DNA of 54,308 nt, taken from Sulfuriflexus sp032250955. GTDB lineage: Bacteria > Pseudomonadota > Gammaproteobacteria > AKS1. The notes below the pieces were generated by a model. It ran no database searches. It was not told the DNA's origin and saw only the letters and a list, made by a program, of their open reading frames with translations. A program made the position numbers and the translations under genes. The stretch spans positions 1 to 54,308 of the forward strand of contig NZ_JAVVES010000011.1 in assembly GCF_032250955.1 (NCBI RefSeq). The letters run 5' to 3'. This document shows, one piece after another, positions 1 through 8,257 of the stretch; positions within the stretch are counted from its first letter, which is position 1; each line of letters opens with the position of its first letter.

Positions 1-125
1 GCCGCTGGGTCAACAAGGTCAAGGCGGCGCGAGGCTTCAATAAAGCCGTTGTTGCGTTGGCCAACAAGATGGCGCGAATGGGATGGGCGGTATTGGCCAA
101 CAAGGCGGTTTATCAGGCCGCATGA
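1..125 (+). mobile_element. 3' end of an IS110/IS1111-family transposase (cut by window edge)
   Basis: Frame 3 is open from the window edge to a TGA at 123-125 and encodes about 40 residues. They include RGFNKAVVALANKMAR and GWAVL, the usual C-terminal end of IS110-family (Transposase_20) DEDD recombinases. The N-terminal RuvC-like part lies outside the window. These enzymes move a circular intermediate without making conventional terminal inverted repeats, guided by an RNA encoded in the element's noncoding end. The assignment rests on a short tail, so the subgroup is inferred: in IS1111 members the long noncoding end is downstream of the gene, which fits the gene-free DNA that follows. Confidence 0.75.
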
Positions 126-398
126 AGAGACGTTGAAACAGTACGCTAACGAGTAGAGAGGTAACCTGCCAACGATTGCGAAGACTTTGTGACAACCGAT
201 GACACAACAGGTCAGACCGGCGTATCGAAAACCTGACTAATCCGACGGTCCATCAAGACCGCCAGGTCGATAAGGACGATACGCGCGCATTTCATCGAGG
301 CCAGGGGGATAGCCCCCATCAACAGGCCGGATATACGGAAGCAATCCTGTCCCTGTCACCGATAACACAAAGACTTGCAAAACGGGAGGAGACCATAT
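126..398 (+). ncRNA. Noncoding end of the IS element; possible bridge/seek RNA region
   Basis: About 270 bases without a credible gene lie between the transposase stop and the REP-like palindrome. The stretch contains short stem-loops, for example GGGGG/CCCCC at 304-317. Known for the family: IS1111-type elements encode a bispecific guide RNA downstream of the transposase. Inferred: this stretch is that RNA-encoding end. I could not define its boundaries, its target and donor loops, or the exact right end of the element. Confidence 0.35.
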
Positions 399-399
399 A

Positions 400-475
400 C
401 GGATTAGGAGTGATAGCGACGTAATCCGACGCGGATTTAACATGTGCACGTCGGATCACGCTTCGCTGATCCGAC
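400..475. repeat. REP-like double palindrome
   Basis: Two related hairpins lie side by side. The first is CGGATTA (400-406) with TAATCCG (422-428). The second is GTCGGATCA (450-458) with TGATCCGAC (467-475) around a CGCTTCGC loop, followed by CTAC. This resembles the widespread proteobacterial REP/BIME-like repeat family. IS110-family elements often insert at REP sequences, so this is a plausible target flank of the element to the left. Bases 476-630 hold no gene I can support, only a weak hairpin at 602-629. Confidence 0.6.
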
Positions 476-630
476 CTACAACTTCTATAAGCCATCACTC
501 GTTTCCTTTGTTCGTGGGGCTTTGAATTTTTGCGTTTATATGGACATCTGTGGTGGATAATTTCACCACTCATAGAATCCCTTCGGGCTTCATTATGAGT
601 ACCCTAACCTTCGTCCCGAAGGTTCAGGGC

Positions 631-660
631 AAAAAAAAGCGCGGCATAAAATGCCGCGCT
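631..660 (-). terminator. Rho-independent terminator, second of a tandem pair, after rdgB
   Basis: A perfect 10-bp stem (638-647 with 651-660) has a 3-nt loop. Read on the minus strand it is followed by eight U (631-638). It lies downstream of the minus-strand kinase-phosphatase-rph-rdgB operon. Confidence 0.85.
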
Positions 661-661
661 C

Positions 662-705
662 AAAAAACCGACATGCAGGGGGGGAGAGGGGGGGTAGCAT
701 GTCGG
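662..705 (-). terminator. Terminator with G-quadruplex-capable loop, first of the tandem pair
   Basis: A 9-bp stem CCGACATGC (668-676) / GCATGTCGG (697-705) encloses a 20-nt loop. On the plus strand the loop holds two runs of seven G (678-684 and 688-694) separated by AGA. On the minus-strand transcript the stem is followed by six U (662-667), so it should be the first terminator met after rdgB. Bases 706-874 hold no gene. Confidence 0.7.
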
Positions 706-874
706 CAAAACAACCTGTCAATTGCAATGCTATACAGTGAATATGGGGTAATTATACTATCTTTCAAGCGTGCGCCTAGATCATAATGGTTATTTTTTGT
801 TACAAAAAATGCTGGTTTTTTGACAGGGTCGAAAAATCCGTATTTAACATCTTGAATTTAGTGAACGTTGCCGG

Positions 875-1492
875 TCAGGGCGTTTGAACGGAGGATAAAA
901 ACTGTTTCTGCATCGCGGTGACTAATTCTCGTAACGCCTTGCCCCGGTGGCTGAGCTGGTTCTTGGTTCCGGCATCGAGCTGGGCGGAGGAGCAGCCCTG
1001 TTCCGGCACGTAAAATACCGGGTCATAGCCGAAACCGTTTTCGCCCTGTGCGGTTTCAAGAATGCGGCCTTCCCAGGTTCCCTGGCAGATAAGTGGTGTC
1101 GGGTCTTCGGCGTGGCGCATAAAGACCATCAGGCATTGAAAGCGTGCGCTACGTTCGGCCTTGGGCACATCCTGCAAGGCCTTGAGCAGCTTGTTCAGGT
1201 TGTCCCGGTCTGATGCGCCCACCCCGGCATAGCGTGCCGAGTAAATACCCGGCGCCCCCTGCAGCGCATCGACCTCGAGACCGGAATCGTCGGCGATGGC
1301 CGGCAGGCCGCTTAGCTGCGCCGCATGGCGGGCCTTGAGAATTGCATTTTCAACAAAGGTTAAACCGGTTTCCTCGGCCTCGGGGATATCAAACTCAGCC
1401 TGTGGCACGACCTCAACACCCAGACCGGCGAGGATCTGGTTTATCTCGCGAACCTTGCCGGCGTTGTTACTGGCCAGTACGATCTTTTGCAT
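875..1492 (-). CDS. rdgB: RdgB/HAM1 family XTP/dITP pyrophosphatase
   Basis: Hydrolyses non-canonical purine nucleoside triphosphates (dITP, XTP) to monophosphate and pyrophosphate, keeping deaminated purines out of DNA; cytoplasmic. The 205-residue protein has the expected family length. It carries the N-terminal SNNAGK substrate loop (residues 8-13), DDSGLEVDAL (from about 68), GENGFGYDPVF, and the C-terminal LSHRGKALREL motif. It is the last gene of the minus-strand operon, 7 nt after rph, and is followed by two terminators. The rph-rdgB neighbourhood is common in gammaproteobacteria. Nothing looks damaged. Confidence 0.96.
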   Translation of the reverse strand: MQKIVLASNNAGKVREINQILAGLGVEVVPQAEFDIPEAEETGLTFVENAILKARHAAQLSGLPAIADDSGLEVDALQGAPGIYSARYAGVGASDRDNLNKLLKALQDVPKAERSARFQCLMVFMRHAEDPTPLICQGTWEGRILETAQGENGFGYDPVFYVPEQGCSSAQLDAGTKNQLSHRGKALRELVTAMQKQFLSSVQTP

Positions 1493-1499
1493 GTCTTGC

Positions 1500-2219
1500 T
1501 TATCCTGCCGCCAGGGCCGTGCGTTGTGCTTCGATTAATTGCTGGATCCCGTCGGCGGCCAGGTCCAGCATGCCGTCCAGTTCCGCGCGCTTGAAGGCCA
1601 CGCCTTCGGCGGTGCCCTGTACCTCGATGAAGTCGCCCTGCTCGTTCATGACCACGTTCATGTCGGTTTCGGCATTGCAGTCTTCCGGGTAGTCGAGATC
1701 GAGTACCGGCGTACCCTTGAACATGCCGACCGAGACCGAGGCGATCATGGTTTGCAGGGGGCTCTTTTTGATCGAGCCGTCCTTTAGCAACACGGCGATG
1801 GCGTCGGCAAGCGCCACATAGGCGCCGGTGATCGAGGCGGTACGTGTGCCGCCATCGGCCTGGATGACATCACAGTCGATGTGAATGGTGTGTTCGCCCA
1901 GGGCCTTCATATTAATAGCCGCCCGCAGGGCGCGACCGATCAGGCGCTGGATTTCCATGGTGCGACCACCCTGCCTGCCGCGGGCTGCCTCGCGGCCCAT
2001 GCGTTCGGTCGTGGAGCGTGGCAGCATGCCGTACTCGGCGGTGACCCAGCCCTGGCCCTTGCCGCGTAGAAAGCCCGGTACCTTGTCGGTGACGCTGGCG
2101 GTACACAGGACCCGGGTGTCACCAAACTCGACAAGCACCGAGCCTTCGGCGTGCTTGGTGTAGTTGCGGGTCAGACGGATCTGACGTAATTCATTCGGGG
2201 CTCGGCCACTGGGTCGCAT
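1500..2219 (-). CDS. rph: Ribonuclease PH
   Basis: Phosphorolytic 3'-5' exoribonuclease that trims tRNA 3' ends and degrades structured RNA as a hexamer of dimers. The product is 239 residues, the normal full length. It opens with MRPSGRAPNELR and contains the GFLRGKGQGWVTAEYGMLP segment and RQGGRTMEIQRLIGRALRA, which form the RNA- and phosphate-binding surface of the RNase PH fold. The C-terminus is complete, unlike the frameshifted E. coli K-12 allele. The start has an AAGGAA ribosome-binding site. It lies 35 nt after the phosphatase gene and 7 nt before rdgB, so co-transcription is likely. Confidence 0.97.
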   Translation of the reverse strand: MRPSGRAPNELRQIRLTRNYTKHAEGSVLVEFGDTRVLCTASVTDKVPGFLRGKGQGWVTAEYGMLPRSTTERMGREAARGRQGGRTMEIQRLIGRALRAAINMKALGEHTIHIDCDVIQADGGTRTASITGAYVALADAIAVLLKDGSIKKSPLQTMIASVSVGMFKGTPVLDLDYPEDCNAETDMNVVMNEQGDFIEVQGTAEGVAFKRAELDGMLDLAADGIQQLIEAQRTALAAG

Positions 2220-2254
2220 GGGAATTCCTTATTGTTCAGGTGAGTAAAAAAGAC

Positions 2255-3148
2255 TTATTTGGTTTTCGGATCATAATCCATTTCGTCACGGTAATCTTCC
2301 AGGGCCTTGTTAATGGCACTGATCGCGTGACTGATGTTATCGCTGCCCGGCTCCTCCGCGGTAGTCCGGGCAGGGTGGTGAGGGTTGTTGCCGGCGTTGA
2401 TCGTGCTGCTGCAGTCCAGCATGCGCAGGGCGACAGCGCTGATGTTGTCGCTTTGCGGATAGGCGCTGCCTTCGGCGCGAGTAGCGAGATCATTGAGCGC
2501 GTTATCAAGGTTGGGGCTGCCCGGCAGACCCTGCAGGTCGCGTTCGCCGAGTGCCGACCAGAAACCGTCGCTGCATAATAGCAGGATATCGTCCGGCTGC
2601 AGGTCATCACGCTCGGTGTAGCTGATATCCGGCAGGTGATTGCGCGCGCCCACACACTGCGTGATATAGCTGCGCTTTGGATGGGTCAGCATGTCTGACT
2701 CGCTGATCAGGCCCTTGCGGAAAAGCTCCTCGACGTAAGAGTGGTCAATCGTGCGGGCAATGATGCGACCGGCACGCAGCAGGTACAGTCGGCTGTCACC
2801 GACATGTGCCCAGGTCGCGGTCTGCCCCTGTACGAGACAGGCAACGCAGGTGGTTCGCGGCTCAACCGGCGGTTGCTGCTGCTGGCCGGCCTTGAGGATA
2901 TTGCTGTGCGCGACTTCAATGGCATTGCGCAAAAAGGCCCGCGGGCTGGCAATCGGTTTTTTGCTGCGGCGGAAATAGTTGTCGAGCGTATCGACCAGCA
3001 CCTGGGCGGCGATATCGCCACCGCTGTGTCCGCCCATGCCGTCGGCTACCACCAGCAGGGTCGTGTCATTATCCTCGGTAACGATCAGGCGATCCTCGTT
3101 ATATAGGCGATTGCCGAGGCGGTTGATTTGTGCGATAGCCGTTTTCAT
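2255..3148 (-). CDS. PP2C-family protein Ser/Thr phosphatase
   Basis: Metal-dependent PPM/PP2C phosphatase, 297 residues, soluble and without membrane segments. Visible motifs are the N-terminal NRLYNEDR acidic motif, VADGMGGHSGG (from about 35) supplying metal-binding aspartates, AHVGDSRLYLLRAG, LLLCSDGFW and the C-terminal SDNISAVAL. The catalytic domain ends near residue 240; the remainder is a polar tail. Its start is 6 nt after the stop of the kinase gene, so the two are almost certainly translated from one message and form a reversible phosphorylation pair. The substrate is not evident. Confidence 0.93.
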   Translation of the reverse strand: MKTAIAQINRLGNRLYNEDRLIVTEDNDTTLLVVADGMGGHSGGDIAAQVLVDTLDNYFRRSKKPIASPRAFLRNAIEVAHSNILKAGQQQQPPVEPRTTCVACLVQGQTATWAHVGDSRLYLLRAGRIIARTIDHSYVEELFRKGLISESDMLTHPKRSYITQCVGARNHLPDISYTERDDLQPDDILLLCSDGFWSALGERDLQGLPGSPNLDNALNDLATRAEGSAYPQSDNISAVALRMLDCSSTINAGNNPHHPARTTAEEPGSDNISHAISAINKALEDYRDEMDYDPKTK

Positions 3149-3154
3149 CGATGT

Positions 3155-4060
3155 TTATGCAGACTCTTCCCGTGGCGTACCATCGACATTCAGGCGGGGC
3201 ATGACCTCGAGCAGGGCATCGATACTCTGTGGCCGCAACAGGGGATCGACCTCCATCGACCAGTCGATGGCCTTGAGCAATTCCGGGGAATAGTGTTTGC
3301 GAAAGACCTCGGCTGCCGGCTTCATTGAATCCTGTTCGTGGCGCACGATCGCGGCCGGCGGCGGTCGCTGATCGATGCAGTTACGCATGGTCGCGCCAAG
3401 CGCATAGATATCCGTCCACGGCCCGACATAGCCCCGATTCGTGTATTGCTCGATGGGCGAAAAACCGGGGGTAACGACCTGGGTCGGCTGGCCGCTACGG
3501 GTCTGCATGATCGGGTGCACGGCACCGAAATCGAGCAGCAGCGGGCTGCCGCCGGGGCGCAGGTGGATATTGCCCGGCTTGATGTCGAGGTGCAGGAAAC
3601 CGGAGGCGTGGATCATCTTCAGGCCATCAAGCAGGGGCGGGAACACGGTAAGCAGGAATTGTTCACTGAGAAAACCCTTATGCTTCTTGATATAGCTGTG
3701 CAGGTTATGGCCCTGCTCGAATTGCATCACCATGTAGACCGTGCCGTTGGCATTCAGGAAATTGATGACGTTGACGATATTCGGGTGTTTCAGGCCGGCC
3801 AGGGCACTGGCCTCCTGGAGAAACAGCTTGCGACCATGAACGAAATGCTCGATAGTTTCTTCACTATGGGCGACCACGCGCATTTCCGTATCACGCTGCG
3901 CGAGGCGTGCCGGTATATACTCCTTGAGGACTATGCGCCTGCCATCGCGGACATCATTGGCAAGGTAGACATAGCTGAAACCGCCACGACTCAGTGTCCT
4001 GGTGATGACATAATCATCAATGCGGGTACCGTCGGGCAGGCTTCTGGGTGGTGTCTTCAT
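3155..4060 (-). CDS. Hanks-type Ser/Thr protein kinase
   Basis: Eukaryotic-like protein kinase of 301 residues consisting of little more than the catalytic domain. The glycine loop is LSRGGFSYVYLA (23-34), the probable catalytic lysine is K46 in VLKEY, the catalytic loop reads HLDIKPGN (around 156), and the Mg-binding DFG is in LLDFGAVHP. GYVGPWTDIYALGATM follows the activation segment. The catalytic loop has Leu where HRD kinases have Arg, and there is no transmembrane or PASTA/sensor domain. It is therefore a cytoplasmic non-RD-like kinase whose signal is unknown. It heads the kinase-PP2C-rph-rdgB operon and diverges from yicC across 112 nt. Confidence 0.93.
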   Translation of the reverse strand: MKTPPRSLPDGTRIDDYVITRTLSRGGFSYVYLANDVRDGRRIVLKEYIPARLAQRDTEMRVVAHSEETIEHFVHGRKLFLQEASALAGLKHPNIVNVINFLNANGTVYMVMQFEQGHNLHSYIKKHKGFLSEQFLLTVFPPLLDGLKMIHASGFLHLDIKPGNIHLRPGGSPLLLDFGAVHPIMQTRSGQPTQVVTPGFSPIEQYTNRGYVGPWTDIYALGATMRNCIDQRPPPAAIVRHEQDSMKPAAEVFRKHYSPELLKAIDWSMEVDPLLRPQSIDALLEVMPRLNVDGTPREESA

Positions 4061-4172
4061 CTGGCAAGTGGTTTAGTATTCATCATTATTGCAAAGCCTA
4101 GCACAAGACCGCAGCCGGCGAAGCCCGGCGCGGTCACATCTTTTAGTCGAATAACAGAAAAAAGGTTTTTCC

Positions 4173-5039
4173 ATGATCCGCAGTATGACCGCCTTTGCCC
4201 GTTGTGACCGCAACACCGAGTGGGGCACACTGAGCTGGGAAGTGCGCTCCGTTAACCACCGTTACCTGGAACCCGGGTTGCGTATGCCGGAGGAAATCCG
4301 CGCCATCGAGGCCGGCTTGCGTGAGCGTCTGGCGACACGGCTGGGCCGGGGCAAGGTCGAGTGTAACCTGCGTTTCCAGGCCGGGGGCGAGGGTAAGACC
4401 AGCCTGAATATCAATACCGAGCTCGCCAAACAGGTCGTCGATGCCAGCCGCGAGATCGACCATCTCCTGTATAACTCGGCGGCGATTAATTCCATGGACG
4501 TGCTGCGCTGGCCGGGGGTGCTTGATAGCGGCAGTGCCGACTGGGCGGCCCTGCGTGAACAGGCGCTGCTGCTGTTTGATGAGGCACTGGATGAACTGGT
4601 CAGTACGCGCGAGCGCGAGGGTGCCCGCTTGCGCGAGATGATCCTCGAACGCCTGCAGGGCATGCGCCAGCGTGTGTCCGCGGTGCGTGAGCAACTGCCG
4701 GCCATCATTACCGCCCAGCGTCAGAAGATCATCGAGCGGCTCGCTGAGCTGGACGTGAACCTCGATGAAGGCCGCCTGGAGCAGGAGGCCGCGCTGTTGG
4801 TCAACAAGATGGATGTCGACGAGGAGATGGACCGCCTCGCCACGCATATCGACGAGGTGGAACGCAACCTCGACGCCGACAAGCCTGTCGGCCGGCGGCT
4901 GGATTTCCTTATGCAGGAGATGAACCGTGAGGCCAATACCCTCGGTTCGAAGTCGATCGCCATCGATACCACTCGTGCCTCGGTGGACCTGAAGGTGCTT
5001 ATCGAGCAGATGCGCGAACAGATCCAGAACATTGAATAA
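4173..5039 (+). CDS. yicC: YicC/YloC family endoribonuclease
   Basis: The 288-residue product matches YicC in full: MIRSMTAFAR at the start, EVRSVNHRYLE, and the C-terminal signature DFLMQEMNREANTLGSKS with IKVLIEQMREQIQNIE-like ending. YicC proteins are reported RNA endonucleases or RNase-associated factors affecting small-RNA turnover. It precedes gmk by 24 nt, as in many gammaproteobacteria, and is divergent from the kinase operon. No unusual residue was noticed. Confidence 0.94.
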   Translation: MIRSMTAFARCDRNTEWGTLSWEVRSVNHRYLEPGLRMPEEIRAIEAGLRERLATRLGRGKVECNLRFQAGGEGKTSLNINTELAKQVVDASREIDHLLYNSAAINSMDVLRWPGVLDSGSADWAALREQALLLFDEALDELVSTREREGARLREMILERLQGMRQRVSAVREQLPAIITAQRQKIIERLAELDVNLDEGRLEQEAALLVNKMDVDEEMDRLATHIDEVERNLDADKPVGRRLDFLMQEMNREANTLGSKSIAIDTTRASVDLKVLIEQMREQIQNIE

Positions 5040-5063
5040 CCAGGAAAAAATACGAGTCCCCCT

Positions 5064-5675
5064 ATGTCAGCGACACTCTATATAATCGCGGCCCCCTCCG
5101 GCGCCGGAAAAACCAGTCTGGTCAAGGCCCTGCTGGAACGTGATAACCACATCATGGTCTCGGTTTCGCACACGACGCGCGCACCGCGCGAAGGCGAGGT
5201 CGATGGCAAGGATTACAATTTCACCACTGTGGACAAGTTCAACCAAATGGTTGAGGAGGGGCTGTTTCTCGAATATGCGCAGGTATTTGATAATTTCTAT
5301 GGTACCTCCCGCGAGTGGGTAGAGCAGCGCCTGGCCGCTGGCACCGATGTGATCCTCGAGATCGACTGGCAGGGCGCGCGCCAGGTTCGCGAGGCCTTCT
5401 CCGGAGCGGTCGGGATCTTTATCCTGCCGCCCTCCCGCCAGGCCCTGGAAGAGCGGCTGCGCGGCCGCGGCCAGGACAGCGATGAGGTCATTGCTCGCCG
5501 TATGCGTGACGCGATCAGCGAGATATCTCATTATCATGAGTTCGATTACCTGATCATCAATGATGACTTTGAGACCGCGCTGGACGAGCTGGCCAGTGTG
5601 GCCCTGGCCCGGCGACAGCGCATGGCGGTGCAAAAAACGCTTCATGCCGCCTTGATTAAGGATTTGCTGGCATGA
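5064..5675 (+). CDS. gmk: Guanylate kinase
   Basis: ATP-dependent phosphorylation of GMP/dGMP to GDP/dGDP, essential for guanine nucleotide and (p)ppGpp precursor supply. The 203-residue protein has the P-loop APSGAGKTS near residue 10, the GMP-binding SHTTRAPREGEVDGKDYNF segment, and the lid segment RLRGRGQDSDEVIARRM. It lies between yicC and rpoZ, upstream of spoT, so enzymes making and degrading guanine nucleotides are clustered. Confidence 0.97.
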   Translation: MSATLYIIAAPSGAGKTSLVKALLERDNHIMVSVSHTTRAPREGEVDGKDYNFTTVDKFNQMVEEGLFLEYAQVFDNFYGTSREWVEQRLAAGTDVILEIDWQGARQVREAFSGAVGIFILPPSRQALEERLRGRGQDSDEVIARRMRDAISEISHYHEFDYLIINDDFETALDELASVALARRQRMAVQKTLHAALIKDLLA

Positions 5676-5751
5676 AGACGGCATATTCAGTACAATTTGC
5701 CGCCCACGGCACGAAAAGTGGCTAATTATTGTACACCCCGGAGATGAGTGA

Positions 5752-6039
5752 ATGGCACGTGTAACCGTTGAAGACTGTCTGGATAATGTTGATAACCGTT
5801 TCGACCTCGTACTTGTTGCGACCCGTCGTGCGCGCCAACTCGTGAACGGCAAGCAGCCACTGGTGGAGTGGGAAGGTGATAAGCCGACCGTGGTTGCCCT
5901 GCGCGAAATCGCCGAAGGCCTGATGAGCACCAAGATCATGGATGATATCGAGACCGAGGCGAAAATCGCCGCCCAGGCCGCTGCGCTGGAAGCCGAAGTT
6001 GCCGCAGTGACAGAAAATATACTGCCGGCCGCTGAGTAA
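5752..6039 (+). CDS. rpoZ: RNA polymerase omega subunit
   Basis: Small (95-residue) subunit that binds the beta' C-terminal region, aids polymerase assembly and forms part of a ppGpp-binding site. The MARVTVEDCLDNVDNRFDLV start and RRARQLVNGKQPLV and KPTVVALREIAEG segments are diagnostic. A GGAGATG ribosome-binding site lies just before the ATG. The 76-nt gap after gmk could hold its own promoter. It lies upstream of spoT in the usual order. Confidence 0.97.
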   Translation: MARVTVEDCLDNVDNRFDLVLVATRRARQLVNGKQPLVEWEGDKPTVVALREIAEGLMSTKIMDDIETEAKIAAQAAALEAEVAAVTENILPAAE

Positions 6040-6113
6040 ACCCCGCCACCAACCCGCTTTACACATCAGGCCTCGCACCACACAATAGTTTCCCGCTATG
6101 AAGGAAACCAGTC

Positions 6114-6119
6114 AGGAGG
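6114..6119 (+). promoter_or_regulatory. Ribosome-binding site deciding the spoT start
   Basis: A consensus AGGAGG lies 5 nt before a GTG at 6125. The in-frame ATG at 6098 has no such site. The protein from the GTG aligns end to end with the N-terminus of E. coli SpoT. Confidence 0.7.
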
Positions 6120-6124
6120 TCCCG

Positions 6125-8239
6125 GTGTTTTTAATCAGTGATCTGTGTGACCTGCTCGAGGAATACCTGGAGCAGGATCAGGTCCGTGAGATTTACCGAG
6201 CCTATCTGTTTGGCGCCGAGGCGCACGAGGGCCAGCACCGCATGTCCGGTGAGCCCTATATCTACCATCCGATTGCCGTCGCCCGCATCCTCGCCAACAT
6301 GCACATGGATCCGCAGACGATCATCGCAGCACTCCTGCACGATGTCATTGAAGACACCCCGGCGGTGAAGGAACAACTGAGTTTCGAGTTTGGCGAGGAA
6401 GTGGCCGAACTCGTTGACGGCGTCAGCAAGCTGACCCAGATCCAGTTCGAGAGCAAGGCCGAGCAGCAGGCCGAGAACCTGCGCAAGATGATGCTGGCGA
6501 TGACGCGTGACATCCGGGTGATTCTCGTCAAGCTGGCTGACCGATTGCATAACATGCGCACTCTCGGTGTTATGAAGCCGGAAAAGAAACGGCGTATTGC
6601 CCGCGAGACCCTCGAGATCTATGTGCCGATTGCCACGCGTCTGGGCATGAATACGATCCGTATCGAACTCGAAGAACTCTGTTTCAAAGCTATCTATCCA
6701 TTACGTTACCGGATCCTCGAGGCTGCCCTGAAACGGGCGCGGGGCAACCGCAAGGAAATCGTCAGCAAGATCGAGACCTCGATCAAGCGCCGTCTGCAGC
6801 AGGAAGGATTCGAAGGTGAAGTCATCGGCCGTGAAAAACACCTCTTCAGTATCTATGAAAAGATTCGCCAGAAGGTACAGACCTTCAGCGAGGTCTTTGA
6901 TGTGTATGCGTTTCGCATCATCGTTGACAATGTTGATGCCTGTTACCGGGTGCTCGGTATTGTGCACAATCTTTATAAACCGGTGCCGGGCAAGTTCAAG
7001 GACTACATTGCCATCCCCAAGGCCAATGGTTACCAGTCACTGCACACCATCCTCTTCGGCCCATACGGCGTACCCATAGAGGTACAAATCCGCACCCGCG
7101 ACATGCACACCGTTGCCGAGGGCGGGATTGCCGCGCACTGGCGCTATAAAACCGGCGAGATGGCGGGTTCAACCGATCATGTGCGCGCCCGCGAGTGGTT
7201 GCGCAATGTGCTCGAGATGCAAAAGAGCGCCGGGGACTCACTCGAGTTTATCGAGAACCTGAAGATCGACCTGTTCCCGGATGAAGTCTACGTCTTCACA
7301 CCGCAGGGCAAGATTATGGAGATGCCGCGGGGGGCGACGGCCGTCGATTTTGCCTATGCGGTGCACACCGACATCGGCAACTCCTGCGTTGCAGTCAAGA
7401 TTGATCGCCGCCTGGCACCGTTGCGTACCCAGCTGTTTAATGGCCAGCACGTGGAGATCATTACCGCCCCGAATGCAAAGCCGAACCCGGCCTGGCTGAA
7501 CTTCGCCATCACGGCCAAGGCGCGATCCAACATTCGTCACTTCCTGAAGAACATGCAGCAGGATGAGGCAGAACAACTCGGCCTGCGCCTGCTCAACAAG
7601 GCTTTGTCGGTGTTTGACGTCAGCTTTGATGAAATCCCGCCGTCCCGTGTCAGTCACCTGTTAAGCCGATATGGCTTTGATACGCCGGCCCAGTTACTCG
7701 CTGATATCGGTCTCGGCGGGCGCATGGCGCAACTGGTTGCGCGCGCCCTGGTGCCGGAAGAAGAAGGCCGGCAAGAACCTCCCGCCGGTGAGCCGCATGC
7801 GCCACCCCTGGTGATCAGGGGTACGGAAGGCATGCTGGTCAACTATGCGAAGTGTTGTCACCCGATCCCCGGCGATCCGATTATGGGCTTTTTGAGTGCC
7901 GGCCGGGGCATTGTGATCCATACCAGCAATTGCAGTAACGTCGCTGATTTCCGCAAGCACCCGGAAAAATGGATCGATGTAGAGTGGGAGGAAGAGATCG
8001 AGGGCGATTTCCAGGTTGGCTTGCGCGTCGATGTTTCCAACCAGCGCGGGGTACTGGCAAGGATCGCGGCAGCGGTCGCTGACATGGGCGCGAATATCGA
8101 AAACGTGGCCATGGAAGAGCGCGAGGGTAAGTATGTGACCATGGCCTTTACGCTCAGCGTCAGGAACCGTCATCATCTGGCACAGATCATGCGTTACCTG
8201 CACAATAATAAACATGTTCTCAAGCTGGTTCGCAGCTAA
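6125..8239 (+). CDS. spoT: Bifunctional (p)ppGpp synthetase/hydrolase
   Basis: Makes and hydrolyses the alarmone (p)ppGpp. In order: an HD hydrolase domain with HPIAVARIL and ALLHDVIEDT; a synthetase domain with KDYIAIPKANGYQSLHT and VEIQIRT-like EVQIRT; a TGS domain starting at VYVFTPQGKIMEMP; a zinc-finger/CC region with NYAKCCHPIPGD; and a C-terminal ACT domain. I place the start at GTG 6125 because of an AGGAGG 5 nt upstream and colinearity with E. coli SpoT (704 versus 702 residues). An upstream ATG at 6098 would add nine residues. The next gene is ridA rather than trmH as in E. coli. Confidence 0.95.
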   Translation: MFLISDLCDLLEEYLEQDQVREIYRAYLFGAEAHEGQHRMSGEPYIYHPIAVARILANMHMDPQTIIAALLHDVIEDTPAVKEQLSFEFGEEVAELVDGVSKLTQIQFESKAEQQAENLRKMMLAMTRDIRVILVKLADRLHNMRTLGVMKPEKKRRIARETLEIYVPIATRLGMNTIRIELEELCFKAIYPLRYRILEAALKRARGNRKEIVSKIETSIKRRLQQEGFEGEVIGREKHLFSIYEKIRQKVQTFSEVFDVYAFRIIVDNVDACYRVLGIVHNLYKPVPGKFKDYIAIPKANGYQSLHTILFGPYGVPIEVQIRTRDMHTVAEGGIAAHWRYKTGEMAGSTDHVRAREWLRNVLEMQKSAGDSLEFIENLKIDLFPDEVYVFTPQGKIMEMPRGATAVDFAYAVHTDIGNSCVAVKIDRRLAPLRTQLFNGQHVEIITAPNAKPNPAWLNFAITAKARSNIRHFLKNMQQDEAEQLGLRLLNKALSVFDVSFDEIPPSRVSHLLSRYGFDTPAQLLADIGLGGRMAQLVARALVPEEEGRQEPPAGEPHAPPLVIRGTEGMLVNYAKCCHPIPGDPIMGFLSAGRGIVIHTSNCSNVADFRKHPEKWIDVEWEEEIEGDFQVGLRVDVSNQRGVLARIAAAVADMGANIENVAMEEREGKYVTMAFTLSVRNRHHLAQIMRYLHNNKHVLKLVRS

Positions 8240-8257
8240 ATAACCAAGGGGAAAATA

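Noticed and set aside
237..786. Short open frames in the left intergenic region
   Set aside because: They cross the REP-like palindromes and terminators and show no coding features.
3338..4207. 289-codon plus-strand open frame over the kinase gene
   Set aside because: Antisense to a kinase with all catalytic motifs; no ribosome-binding site or domain of its own.
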